Below, one piece after another: positions 1 to 7,106 of a DNA stretch of 10,514 bases. The first letter of the stretch is position 1. The number at the start of each line of letters is the position of its first letter. This DNA is from Candidatus Poribacteria bacterium (GTDB lineage: Bacteria; Poribacteria; WGA-4E; WGA-3G): NCBI GenBank assembly GCA_028824575.1, contig JAPPDN010000327.1:1-10514 (forward strand), read 5' to 3'. The position numbers and the translations under genes were made by a program. The notes below the pieces were generated by a model. That model had not been told where the DNA came from. It was given only the letters and a program-made list of their open reading frames with translations, and did not search any database.

Positions 1-482
1 CCCATAGCGACGAGGACATCCATATTGGCGGATCGATTGCGTAGTGCCTTAAAACCACCGATGTAATAGTCCCAAGCGACATAACCTTGCACCGGTAACG
101 CCAAACCGAACATTAGATAGTTAACCCAATGCGCAGATGCCCACTCACCCAACAGGTTCATGTCTCTACCCATGCTGAGGAGAAAAAGCGGGAGCGTGAA
201 GATTACACCGATAGCGAATTGCCTCTTTTGCCGTCGGGATTCATCAGCGCGGGCCTCTTCTTCCTCATCTTCATCAACGACATTAAAACCGAGGTCTCGG
301 ATCTTATCAACGATGGTTTCTTCGTTGAGCGTGGATGTATCGAAGGTAACAGTCGCATATTCGGTGGCGAGGCTAACTTCTGCAGCAAGGACACCCTCCA
401 TCTTTTTAAGATGCCGTGTGATGGTGCTTGTGCAGTTTTCGCAGTGCATTCCGGTAATGGGGAGATTAATTTGCTGTTCCAT
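1..482 (-). CDS. copA: Copper-type P1B ATPase, N-terminal part (runs off window edge)
   Basis: First 160 codons of a heavy-metal-translocating P-type ATPase, which would export Cu(I) across the inner membrane using ATP. Residues 5-70 form a heavy-metal-associated (HMA) domain with the metal-binding motif GMHCENC; the two cysteines are residues 14 and 17. An acidic linker (DEDEEEEARADE, about 70-81) follows, then a hydrophobic first membrane segment (about 89-104) and a second (about 121-137). The piece ends in the family signature YYIGGFKALRNRSANMDVLV. The actuator, phosphorylation (DKTGT) and CPC segments lie outside the window, so Cu+ specificity is inferred from the HMA type. The ATG at 480-482 places the HMA domain at the usual position; no strong Shine-Dalgarno precedes it, and an in-frame GTG at 513-515 is an alternative. 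It is separated from the upstream gene by about 790 bp and is probably its own transcription unit. Confidence 0.9.
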   Translation of the reverse strand, partial: MEQQINLPITGMHCENCTSTITRHLKKMEGVLAAEVSLATEYATVTFDTSTLNEETIVDKIRDLGFNVVDEDEEEEARADESRRQKRQFAIGVIFTLPLFLLSMGRDMNLLGEWASAHWVNYLMFGLALPVQGYVAWDYYIGGFKALRNRSANMDVLVAM

Positions 483-894
483 TTTTTTTACGATCAACGT
501 TGGGCACCGCTTCACTAAGTTTCGCGGTGATTTTCAGTAAGTTCCAATCGTCTCCAGAGTTTTATAGTAGATTCCGTAATTACTTAACACTCGTATCATC
601 GTGTGAACTGTGAAGTTATGTCCCGATGCCACAGGCTAACAGCCTATACTACAAGGAAACCCAAACTAAAAGTTTAGGCTACAAGTGTCCACTTATTTTC
701 GGACTTTAGGATAAAAAGTTTCTTTACCAATATTTTAGCACATTGCGGACAACGAGCGCAACACGCAAACCTAATATCGGCAGAGGCATTCAATTTTAAG
801 AAATTATTGGGTTTCACATCTTTTTTTATAGAAGTCAGTGCGGTTAGGAATGCAGATCGCATTTGGGGTGTTTTTGCAATGTAATACAAGGAAT

Positions 895-922
895 GGATTT
901 AGTCTATTCCCAGACTAAATCC
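895..922. repeat. Perfect 11-bp inverted repeat, 6-nt loop
   Basis: The arms GGATTTAGTCT (895-905) and AGACTAAATCC (912-922) are perfectly complementary around the loop ATTCCC. No T run follows on either strand, so a simple intrinsic terminator is unlikely. It may be a REP-type palindrome or the end of a decayed element. Confidence 0.75.
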
Positions 923-1160
923 GGTATTTCTGCGTATTGCTTGGGTGTTTCTTCGCGTACACCGCAAAACCGCCCCTACCGGGCCTGGTGGTGAAGATTC
1001 GATTGAAAAATGGAGAACTGAATGGCTCTGCTAATATCGGATAGGGTCATTTATAGTAAAATCGAAAAATAACGGAACACTTTTGAAGATAATCCTCCTT
1101 ATCAGGACATGAGATCGGAATCGCTGAAGAAGATAACCCCCCTAGAAGAAACACCCCAGC

Positions 1161-1184
1161 AAAAACACCCCCTTACCAGGGGGT
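1161..1184 (-). terminator. Candidate Rho-independent terminator downstream of the Gfo/Idh/MocA gene
   Basis: Read on the minus strand, ACCCCC-TGGTAA-GGGGGT forms a 6-bp GC-rich stem followed after one G by TGTTTTTG, a short U run. It lies about 90 nt beyond the stop of the oxidoreductase gene, where transcription from the nuo region would be expected to end, and before the unrelated copA. The U run is short and interrupted, so strength is uncertain. Confidence 0.5.
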
Positions 1185-1273
1185 ATGAGCTCGGGATCGC
1201 TTCGATTTGGTGTGTTTCAACAATTATGGGCTTTACTATAGGTAGCCCTGCCTAATAGTCGAAAGTTCTCCAA

Positions 1274-2242
1274 TTATCCTAAGTGGATTGGTAGACCCGT
1301 TTCCAGAGATTCGTTGGCGGCGATGGATAAAATAGCGGTTTTCGCGGCATCGGCATAGGGGGATCGGATTGCACTGCCGTCTCCGGTGCGGACTGCGTTG
1401 ATAAAGGTGCTATCCATATCAATTGTGCAATTGTTCTGCGGGTTCCACGTGGTTTTCTCATCGGCGGTAGAGAGTACAAGTGCACGACGGAGATGGTATT
1501 CAAGGGAACCGTCCTCACAGAAAATGTCTAATCCAGAACGACTCATCCCATTCGTTGTAAAGCAGGCAGAGAACATGATACCAAACACACCGCTCTCAAA
1601 TTGCAAAGAGACAGCAGACGCTTCTTCAATATCGTAATCGGTATCAGGAATCAGATCATAACGTGCGACGGCATAGACAGTTTTGACTTCGCCGAAGAGG
1701 TATCTCGCCATATCAAATTCGTGTGTCGTCTGTTCCATAAGCTGCCCACCGGATTTCGCCTTCTCTCGCCACCATCCACCGGGCATGCCGCCCATCCAGT
1801 ACCCCATAAAGAATCCGACACGTCGAGAAGCGAGGAGTTCCTGCGCTTTGTCGATAATATCAAGATAACGTTCCTGATACCCTGTAGCAGTGATGATACC
1901 TTTCTTTTCTACCTCCGCTGCGATCTCCATTGCATCGTTTGTATCCATGTGTACAGGTTTTTCGACAAACATCGCCAATCCAGCGTCAATCACGGCGCGT
2001 TCAGGTGCCCCGTGTGCGAAAGGTGGAATAGAGATATAGACGGCATCCAATTCTTCGTGTGCGAGCATCTCGTTATAGTCGGCATAGGCTTTACCACCGT
2101 ACTGCGTGACAGCCCGTTCCGCTTTTTCAATAACAATATCACAGAAGGCGACGAATTGTGAGCCGCCGATCTCGGTTAATTCACGGAGGTGGCGGTTCAT
2201 GTTACCACCTGTGCCGATAAAGCCTAATCTAACATCTGACAT
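1274..2242 (-). CDS. Gfo/Idh/MocA-family NAD(P)-dependent oxidoreductase
   Basis: A 322-residue protein, a usual length for the family. The N-terminal Rossmann fold starts with the dinucleotide motif GFIGTGGNMNRH (7-18), and the family EKP motif is at residues 94-96 in FVEKPVH, whose lysine contacts nicotinamide and substrate in known members. The C-terminal substrate domain carries GGQLMEQTTHEFDMARYLFG (165-184), with the conserved His (174) and Asp (177) pair. It is a soluble cytoplasmic enzyme acting on a sugar, inositol or related polyol; the substrate cannot be read from the sequence. The start at 2242 puts the Rossmann motif at residue 7. An AAGGA lies about 12 nt upstream, with an A-rich spacer like that of nuoN. 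It follows nuoN by 123 bp filled with a palindromic repeat, so cotranscription is possible, but a role in Complex I is not implied. Confidence 0.92.
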   Translation of the reverse strand: MSDVRLGFIGTGGNMNRHLRELTEIGGSQFVAFCDIVIEKAERAVTQYGGKAYADYNEMLAHEELDAVYISIPPFAHGAPERAVIDAGLAMFVEKPVHMDTNDAMEIAAEVEKKGIITATGYQERYLDIIDKAQELLASRRVGFFMGYWMGGMPGGWWREKAKSGGQLMEQTTHEFDMARYLFGEVKTVYAVARYDLIPDTDYDIEEASAVSLQFESGVFGIMFSACFTTNGMSRSGLDIFCEDGSLEYHLRRALVLSTADEKTTWNPQNNCTIDMDSTFINAVRTGDGSAIRSPYADAAKTAILSIAANESLETGLPIHLG

Positions 2243-2260
2243 TTTTAATTATTGTCCTTG

Positions 2261-2364
2261 TTATAGTAATCAGCAGTCGGCTGTCAGCCGCCAGCAAGAG
2301 AATCTTGTGGCATCTGAAAACGTTCTGTCACAAACGGACTACTGATAGCCGATGGCTGAAAGCC
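2261..2364. repeat. MITE/REP-like imperfect palindromic element, copy 1 (nuoN-oxidoreductase gap)
   Basis: The outer arms share TCGGCTGTCAG (2277-2287) with the inverted CTGATAGCCGA (2342-2352), one mismatch. An inner stem pairs TTGTG (2305-2309) with CACAA (2329-2333). The right half, GTCACAAACGGACTACTGA, matches GTTACAAAATGGACT...CACTGA of the element at 3817-3960, so both belong to one family in the same orientation. TTATAGT sits at its left edge (2261-2267). It fills almost the entire gap downstream of nuoN. I see no transposase. Confidence 0.7.
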
Positions 2365-2365
2365 A

Positions 2366-3799
2366 TTAAAAAACGGAATTCTGTGCTGGTGTAAGCATGA
2401 GCGATGGCAGAATACCGATAAGTAAAACACCAACCACAGCGAGGATTAATCCGATCACTAAGGTGGAGGCATAAGGACTGAACTCCAACTCCTCCTCTGG
2501 TTCACGCATATACATCGTCACGACGACGCGCAGGTAATAGAACGCTGATATAGCAGTGTTAATAGCACCGATAATAACGAGCCAGATATGGCCTGCGCCA
2601 ACTGCGGCCTTGAAGATATAGAATTTCCCAACAAACCCTGCAGTCGGTGGAAAACCGGCGAGCGATAAAAGCATTACACTCATAAATATAGCGAGTAACG
2701 GCTTTCGGGTACCAAGTCCCGCGTAATCAGAAATCATAAGACTTTCGCCGTCCGCTGTTTTTGCCAAGATAACGGCACCGAACGCGCCAATGTTCATTAC
2801 ACAATAAATCAGCAGATAGAGCATCGCGCTCGAAATTCCGTCATCATTTGCAGCCGCTAAGCCTATTAGGACGTAACCAGCGTGTGCGATACTCGAATAC
2901 GCCAGCATCCGTTTGATATTTGTTTGCGCGATCGCGATGACATTCCCGACCGTCATTGTCAACATTGCTAATAGGATGAGAACACCGCTCCATTCAACCT
3001 GCAAGCTAGGTAACGCTTCCATGAAGATTCTGAGGAACGCTGCAAAGCCAGCCGCTTTTGGGCCTGCGGAGATAAACGCTGCAATGGTTGTAGGTGCCCC
3101 CTCATAAACATCTGGTGCCCATTGGTGGAACGGAACAATCGCGACTTTAAACCCAAACCCAACGACCAATAGGAACATCCCTGCTAACAGTAGTGGTGAT
3201 TTGTTTTCTGCGGTAATCGCTTCAGCAATTGCAGGTATACTTGTCGTTCCGGCACCACCGTAAATCAGCGCGATTCCATAGAGGAAGAAGGCACTCGCGA
3301 ACGCGCCAAGCAACAGATATTTCATCCCTGCTTCGCTTGAAGCAGGACTCTCACGGAAATAACCTGCCAAGACATATAACGATAACGACATCAGCTCCAA
3401 GCCGAGGAAAACGACAATCAACTCGTTACCAGCAGCCATCAACATCATGCCGAGCGTTGCAAGCAGAATAAGTAGGTAGTAAGGACCTTGCTTCCTGTCG
3501 CCTCTATCCAAATAACTCATCGAGATCAATACAACCAAAATTGTTGAAACGAGGAAGATAATGTTGAAGAACAAGGAGAAACTATCCACCTTGAACATTT
3601 CGTTGAACTGGATGCCCACCGTGCCTGCCTGATGCATCTGGATGGAGACCCATAGTGCAATCCCAGCACCAACGATCGTCATCCAGCCGAGGACCGTTTT
3701 GGAAATAGCATCAAAAAGGTCAAAGACGAGGACAATGATCAATGTTAAGGCGATAACCAGTTCCGGCATTAGTAATTGCCAGTTAATCTCTATTGGCAT
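2366..3799 (-). CDS. nuoN: NADH-quinone oxidoreductase subunit N
   Basis: A 477-residue polytopic inner-membrane protein (E. coli NuoN is about 485), one of three antiporter-like ion-translocating subunits of the Complex I membrane arm. Key residues are in place: Glu135 in FLGLELMSLSLYVLAGY; Lys218 in FGFKVAIVPFHQWAPDVYEG, the family signature; Lys248 in SAGPKAAGF; and Lys392 in AGFVGKFYIFKA. YSSIAHAGYVLIGL (301-314) is the usual helix-8/9 motif. The start is secure: the minus strand reads AAAGGAAATTAAAAAATG, a good Shine-Dalgarno with an A-rich spacer. In most operons it directly follows nuoM; here an antiporter gene and a palindromic repeat intervene, and another copy of the repeat follows. 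Nothing in the protein suggests damage. Confidence 0.97.
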   Translation of the reverse strand: MPIEINWQLLMPELVIALTLIIVLVFDLFDAISKTVLGWMTIVGAGIALWVSIQMHQAGTVGIQFNEMFKVDSFSLFFNIIFLVSTILVVLISMSYLDRGDRKQGPYYLLILLATLGMMLMAAGNELIVVFLGLELMSLSLYVLAGYFRESPASSEAGMKYLLLGAFASAFFLYGIALIYGGAGTTSIPAIAEAITAENKSPLLLAGMFLLVVGFGFKVAIVPFHQWAPDVYEGAPTTIAAFISAGPKAAGFAAFLRIFMEALPSLQVEWSGVLILLAMLTMTVGNVIAIAQTNIKRMLAYSSIAHAGYVLIGLAAANDDGISSAMLYLLIYCVMNIGAFGAVILAKTADGESLMISDYAGLGTRKPLLAIFMSVMLLSLAGFPPTAGFVGKFYIFKAAVGAGHIWLVIIGAINTAISAFYYLRVVVTMYMREPEEELEFSPYASTLVIGLILAVVGVLLIGILPSLMLTPAQNSVF

Positions 3800-3816
3800 T
3801 TTTTAATTTCCTTTTT

Positions 3817-3960
3817 TTATAGTTTTCAGTTGTCAGTTGTCAGTTGTCGGTTAAGAGGTTGTCTGTAACAATTCACCGTTTGCTGTAATATTCCAAGCGT
3901 AGGTAAATTGTTACAAAATGGACTCTTCACTGAAAACTGAAAACCGATAACTGATAACCA
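3817..3960. repeat. MITE/REP-like imperfect palindromic element, copy 2 (antiporter-nuoN gap)
   Basis: The left arm is a tandem run of CAGTTGT units (3827-3849). The right arm has ACTGAAAACTGAAAACCGATAA type units (3929-3958) in inverse sense. The inner stem is nearly perfect: TGTAACAATTCACC (3864-3877) against GGTAAATTGTTACA (3902-3915), one mismatch. AAGAG and CTCTT also pair between the stems. The element fills the whole gap between the antiporter stop and the nuoN ribosome-binding site, with TTATAGT at its left edge (3817-3823). No coding capacity. Confidence 0.75.
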
Positions 3961-5460
3961 TTACAGGAACACAAGCGTTACAACCACAAAGAGCGGGAAT
4001 AAGATTGCTACTGACCAGAGCATATACCCGAAGAAGCTTGGCATGCGGATACCGCTTTGTTCCGCGATGGCTTTCACCATGAAGTTCGGTGCGTTGCCGA
4101 TATAGGTATTGGCACCCATGAAAACTGCTCCGACGGAAATAGCTACCAGCAATCTGACAAACTCTTTATGCGACTGACTCGCTAATTGATCATATGGTAT
4201 AGACAAAATTTCCGGCACGACGGCTTCGGTGAGATGCAATTTCCCAAGTGCGGTATTGAAAAATGTCAAATATGTGGGTGCGTTGTCCAAGAAGCTCGAC
4301 AAGACCCCGGTAATCCAGAAATAGTGGTAGGGTTGTTGCATAGCACCAATTAAGCCTGCGAGGGCACCTTCCTCTCCTGCTTTCAGGATTGCCAATGCTG
4401 GAATAATTGTCATAAAAATTCCGGCGAAAACTTTTGCGACTTCTTCAATTGGCTCCCATGAAAATTCGTTGGATTGACGTAATTCGCCGCTGAAGGGTGT
4501 ATATTTAAGTGACAGTAGCCCCATAACAACAATCAATACTTCACGCGCGATATTTTGCCAGTACACATGAACACCAAGGATGTTGACTTCTCCCCACTTG
4601 AAAGTCCCACTCATTAGCACAGCAGCAATGATCCCGAACAGGAAGACGAGGTTGAAAAGCCCCTCTACGCGAACAGGTTCGTTGGTTCCATCGTCTGGTA
4701 CCACACCTCCTTCGCGTTTAAACATCAAAGTGTCAAATATAAAGAACAGAATAAGCAAACCCACGCTTATCAGTAACATGTGCGGCAATAATGCCGGAGG
4801 TGTCCAGAAGAACGGTACGCCGCGGAGGAACCCGAGGAATAGAGGCGGGTCTCCTATTGGCGTTAAAGACCCGCCGATGTTACTTACGAGAAAGATGAAA
4901 AAGACAATTAGATGAACCTTATTCTTTCGATATGCATTTGCTCGGATTAAAGGACGGATCAGGAGCATTGATGCGCCCGTAGTTCCGACCCATGATGCGA
5001 TCACTGTGCCAATTAACAGTAAGAATGTATTGAGTATCGGTGTGCCACGCAACGTGCCACGCACGAGGATCCCACCTGCGACTGTGAACAATCCCCACAA
5101 AAGCAGGATGAAAGGGATATAGTCTAACAGATAGATGTGCAGGATGTCGTAAAAAGCTGCGCCTCGGAAAGCAATGAGATATGGAATTGCGAAGACTGAT
5201 GCCCAGACCAAAGACATTTTCCCCCCGTGGTGGACAAGAAAGTGAGAATCGAACACGAGTGGGAAGATTGCGATTGAGAGTAGAATACCGACAAATGGGA
5301 TAATACTCCAGATAGGTAATTTCGCACCATCTACGCCATGCCCATGATGTGCGCCTTCGTCCCCGTGTGCGTCATCTGCACCGAAGGCCTCCATTGAAAC
5401 CGAAAGGGCAAGCCCAACAATTACACAAAGAACCAGACAAGATATTAGTTTGAACTTCAT
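3961..5460 (-). CDS. nhaD: NhaD/CitMHS-type sodium:proton antiporter embedded in the nuo operon
   Basis: A 499-residue membrane protein of the ion-transporter (IT) superfamily, close to the NhaD / CitMHS_2 group, predicted to exchange Na+ for H+. A cleavable-looking signal segment (1-28) is followed by a His/Asp-rich stretch (DDAHGDEGAHHGHG, 29-42) and then LPIWSIIPFVGILLSIAIFP (48-67), typical of the group. Each half carries a re-entrant-hairpin motif: SNIGGSLTPIGDPPLFLGF (193-211), and SSFLDNAPTYLTFFN (388-402) with GANTYIGNAPNFMVKAIAE (449-467). About 12 membrane segments are visible. It starts 33 bp after the nuoM stop and precedes nuoN, so it is almost certainly cotranscribed with Complex I. 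From memory, a NhaD homologue has been reported among Rhodothermus marinus Complex I genes. No strong Shine-Dalgarno precedes the ATG. Na+ specificity is inferred; other IT-family anion substrates are not excluded. Confidence 0.85.
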   Translation of the reverse strand: MKFKLISCLVLCVIVGLALSVSMEAFGADDAHGDEGAHHGHGVDGAKLPIWSIIPFVGILLSIAIFPLVFDSHFLVHHGGKMSLVWASVFAIPYLIAFRGAAFYDILHIYLLDYIPFILLLWGLFTVAGGILVRGTLRGTPILNTFLLLIGTVIASWVGTTGASMLLIRPLIRANAYRKNKVHLIVFFIFLVSNIGGSLTPIGDPPLFLGFLRGVPFFWTPPALLPHMLLISVGLLILFFIFDTLMFKREGGVVPDDGTNEPVRVEGLFNLVFLFGIIAAVLMSGTFKWGEVNILGVHVYWQNIAREVLIVVMGLLSLKYTPFSGELRQSNEFSWEPIEEVAKVFAGIFMTIIPALAILKAGEEGALAGLIGAMQQPYHYFWITGVLSSFLDNAPTYLTFFNTALGKLHLTEAVVPEILSIPYDQLASQSHKEFVRLLVAISVGAVFMGANTYIGNAPNFMVKAIAEQSGIRMPSFFGYMLWSVAILFPLFVVVTLVFL

Positions 5461-5474
5461 TTATAGTCAAGAGT

Positions 5475-5492
5475 CGCGATTTGGAGATCGCG
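5475..5492. repeat. Hairpin between nuoM and the antiporter gene
   Basis: CGCGAT (5475-5480) and ATCGCG (5487-5492) form a perfect 6-bp stem with loop TTGGAG, ending one base before the nuoM stop codon (5494-5496). There is no T run on the minus strand; an mRNA-stabilising or REP-like role fits better than termination within the operon. Confidence 0.55.
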
Positions 5493-5493
5493 C

Positions 5494-7029
5494 CTACTGC
5501 TTTGCCTCCTTTTCACGCTTTTCATGCTGTGTGCGTAGTGTGCCTTGTAGTGCAAGTTTGGGATCTCTCAGTTTTTGTTTTTCCAATTGCCCCATAGCAG
5601 GGGCAGTCTGCACCTTTGTCACAACAACGGCTACTGATTTTTCCATCTTACTCAGAAAAGGCTTCGGATAAACACCAATCCAGACGATGAACAGCAGAAT
5701 CGGAAGCAGGACGACGATTTCGCGCGCGTTCAAGTCAGGTAGGTTTTCATTTGTTTTATCAAGTGTTCCGAACATCACCCGCTGGAACATCCACAGCATA
5801 TATATGGCTGCGAGAATCACACCGGCGGTCGCAAAGACTACGTAGACTTTAGAGAAAGCCTGCCCAACAAAACTGCCCGCCAGTATCATATATTCACCGA
5901 CAAATCCGTTTAGACCCGGTAGCCCAATTGAAGATAATGTTACAATCATAAAAATCGTAGCGAAGATCGGCATCCGTTTTGACAAGCCACCGAAATCAAC
6001 TATCATTCTGCTGTGTCGCCGTTCATAAATCATCCCAACTAAGAGGAAAAGAGCACCCGTGCTTAATCCGTGATTAATCATTTGCAGCATGCTGCCTTGA
6101 ATACCTACCGGATTTTTTGAAAAGAGTCCCAATACCACAAAACCGAGGTGACTGACACTGGAATACGCCACGAGTTTTTTCAGGTCTGGTTGCACCATCG
6201 CTACCAATGCACCATAGATGATGCCGATGACTGCGAGTGTCACGATCAAGGGTGTAAATTTCTCTGCTGCATCTGGAAAGAGTGGTAGGCAAAATCGGAT
6301 GATCCCGTAGGTTCCCATCTTTAGCAAGACCCCGGCAAGGATGACACTTCCCACTGTAGGTGCTTCAACGTGTGCATCTGGGAGCCATGTATGGAATGGG
6401 AAAAGCGGGACTTTAATAGCAAATGCAATGAAAAATGCGAGGAACAACAGATCCGAATGCTCAAATGGTCCGCTTAGCGTCGTTAGGTCAAAACTATTAC
6501 CGTTTTGAAAATAGAGTGCTAAAATACCGACAAGCATCAAAGCACTGCCCGCCATCGTATAAAGGACGAACTTCACAGTGGCGTAAATCCGACGTTCGCC
6601 CCCCCAAACACCGATGAGAAAGTACATCGGAATCAGCATCGACTCCCAAAATACGAAGAAGAGGAACAGATCCAGGGAACAGAAAACACCCAACATCCCC
6701 GTTTCAAGTGCGAGGAGCGACATCATAAAACCGCTCAATCCTTTCTCAACGGAATTCCATGCGGCGAGGATACACACAGACGTTAGGAATGTCGTAAGCA
6801 AGACTAACCACAACGATATACCATCAACACCGATGTGGTAACTTACGCCTCCGGGAATCCACTCTATTGGCGTACCACCAAGTTGGAAGGTCGCGAGGTC
6901 TGCATTAAACTCAGTATAAAGCCCCAACGAGATAACAAAGGTGATAAGTCCAATGCCAAATGCGATGGCTTTGACAGCGGTAGCTCCCAAGCCTCTGCCC
7001 CGCGCAATCCCTCTCACACCAAGCACCAC
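5494..7029 (-). CDS. nuoM: NADH-quinone oxidoreductase subunit M (N-terminus interrupted or reinitiated)
   Basis: A 511-residue polytopic subunit of the Complex I membrane arm, the middle antiporter-like ion pump. Core motifs are intact, numbered from the GTG at 7029: GVDGISLWLVLLTTF (67-81); the essential Glu129 in FWESMLIPMYFLIGVWGG; Lys206 in AIKVPLFPFHTWLPDAHVEA; Lys237 in GVLLKMGTYG; YSSVSHLGFVVLGLF; and INHGLSTGALFLL. The tail after about residue 460 is charged (EKREKEAKQ end). The start is the problem: the GTG at 7027-7029 has no Shine-Dalgarno at normal spacing. A strong AAAGGAGG (7062-7069) instead serves a TTG at 7054-7056 that encodes MLLSIVIF and then TGA (7030-7032), directly before the GTG. 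As annotated, the first helix is lost. See the separate entry for 7030-7101. Confidence 0.93.
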   Translation of the reverse strand: MVLGVRGIARGRGLGATAVKAIAFGIGLITFVISLGLYTEFNADLATFQLGGTPIEWIPGGVSYHIGVDGISLWLVLLTTFLTSVCILAAWNSVEKGLSGFMMSLLALETGMLGVFCSLDLFLFFVFWESMLIPMYFLIGVWGGERRIYATVKFVLYTMAGSALMLVGILALYFQNGNSFDLTTLSGPFEHSDLLFLAFFIAFAIKVPLFPFHTWLPDAHVEAPTVGSVILAGVLLKMGTYGIIRFCLPLFPDAAEKFTPLIVTLAVIGIIYGALVAMVQPDLKKLVAYSSVSHLGFVVLGLFSKNPVGIQGSMLQMINHGLSTGALFLLVGMIYERRHSRMIVDFGGLSKRMPIFATIFMIVTLSSIGLPGLNGFVGEYMILAGSFVGQAFSKVYVVFATAGVILAAIYMLWMFQRVMFGTLDKTNENLPDLNAREIVVLLPILLFIVWIGVYPKPFLSKMEKSVAVVVTKVQTAPAMGQLEKQKLRDPKLALQGTLRTQHEKREKEAKQ

Positions 7030-7101
7030 TCAAAAAATGACTATTGAAAGTAACAAGGAACCCTCCTTTGAAATGGTTGTCAGTTGTCAGTTGGCAAAGG
7101 A
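7030..7101 (-). promoter_or_regulatory. nuoM translation-initiation region: Shine-Dalgarno in a hairpin, ancestral TTG start and in-frame TGA
   Basis: On the minus strand, TCCTTTG (7095-7101) is perfectly complementary to CAAAGGA (7064-7070), which contains the nuoM Shine-Dalgarno AAAGGAGG. The 24-nt loop holds a CAACTGA direct repeat. Folding would hide the ribosome site, and ribosomes finishing the DUF5069 gene (stop at 7107-7109, about 5 nt before the stem) could open it, a layout for translational coupling. The Shine-Dalgarno is 5 nt before TTG (7054-7056), whose reading frame gives MLLSIVIF, a canonical NuoM N-terminus, and then TGA (7030-7032) abutting GTG (7027-7029) in the same frame. 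Seen directly: sequence, pairing and frame. Inferred: coupling and ancestral start. Confidence 0.6.
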
Positions 7102-7106
7102 ATAGA

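Larger units (their letters stand above)
483..1273. other. 791-bp intergenic region without a convincing gene
   Basis: No ORF here looks like a protein I recognise. The region holds a fragment (631-656, ACAGGCTA...ATACTA..AAGG) resembling one end of the 123-bp repeat described near nuoK, a perfect 11-bp hairpin (895-922), a degenerate direct repeat (about 1095-1125 and 1170-1201), and a GC-rich hairpin with a T run that fits a minus-strand terminator (1161-1184). The heptamer TTATAGT occurs at 562-568 and 1051-1057. The copA promoter must lie towards the low-coordinate end of this stretch, but I cannot single out convincing -35/-10 boxes or a CueR/CsoR-type operator. Confidence 0.6.

Noticed and set aside
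129..540. Plus-strand ORFs opposite the copper ATPase
   Set aside because: They are shadows of the strongly recognisable HMA/P1B ATPase reading frame on the minus strand.
674..889. 71-codon minus-strand ORF with CCARCPQC
   Set aside because: No recognisable family, no Shine-Dalgarno noticed, and it sits among repeat-like debris. The cysteines alone are not enough to call a zinc protein.
895..922. Intrinsic terminator at the 11-bp hairpin
   Set aside because: The stem is AT-rich and no T run follows on either strand.
7030..7032. TGA decoded as Trp or selenocysteine throughout the genome
   Set aside because: nuoL ends at TGA at the proper family length, TGG is used for Trp in all genes, and no SECIS-like need is apparent in NuoM.
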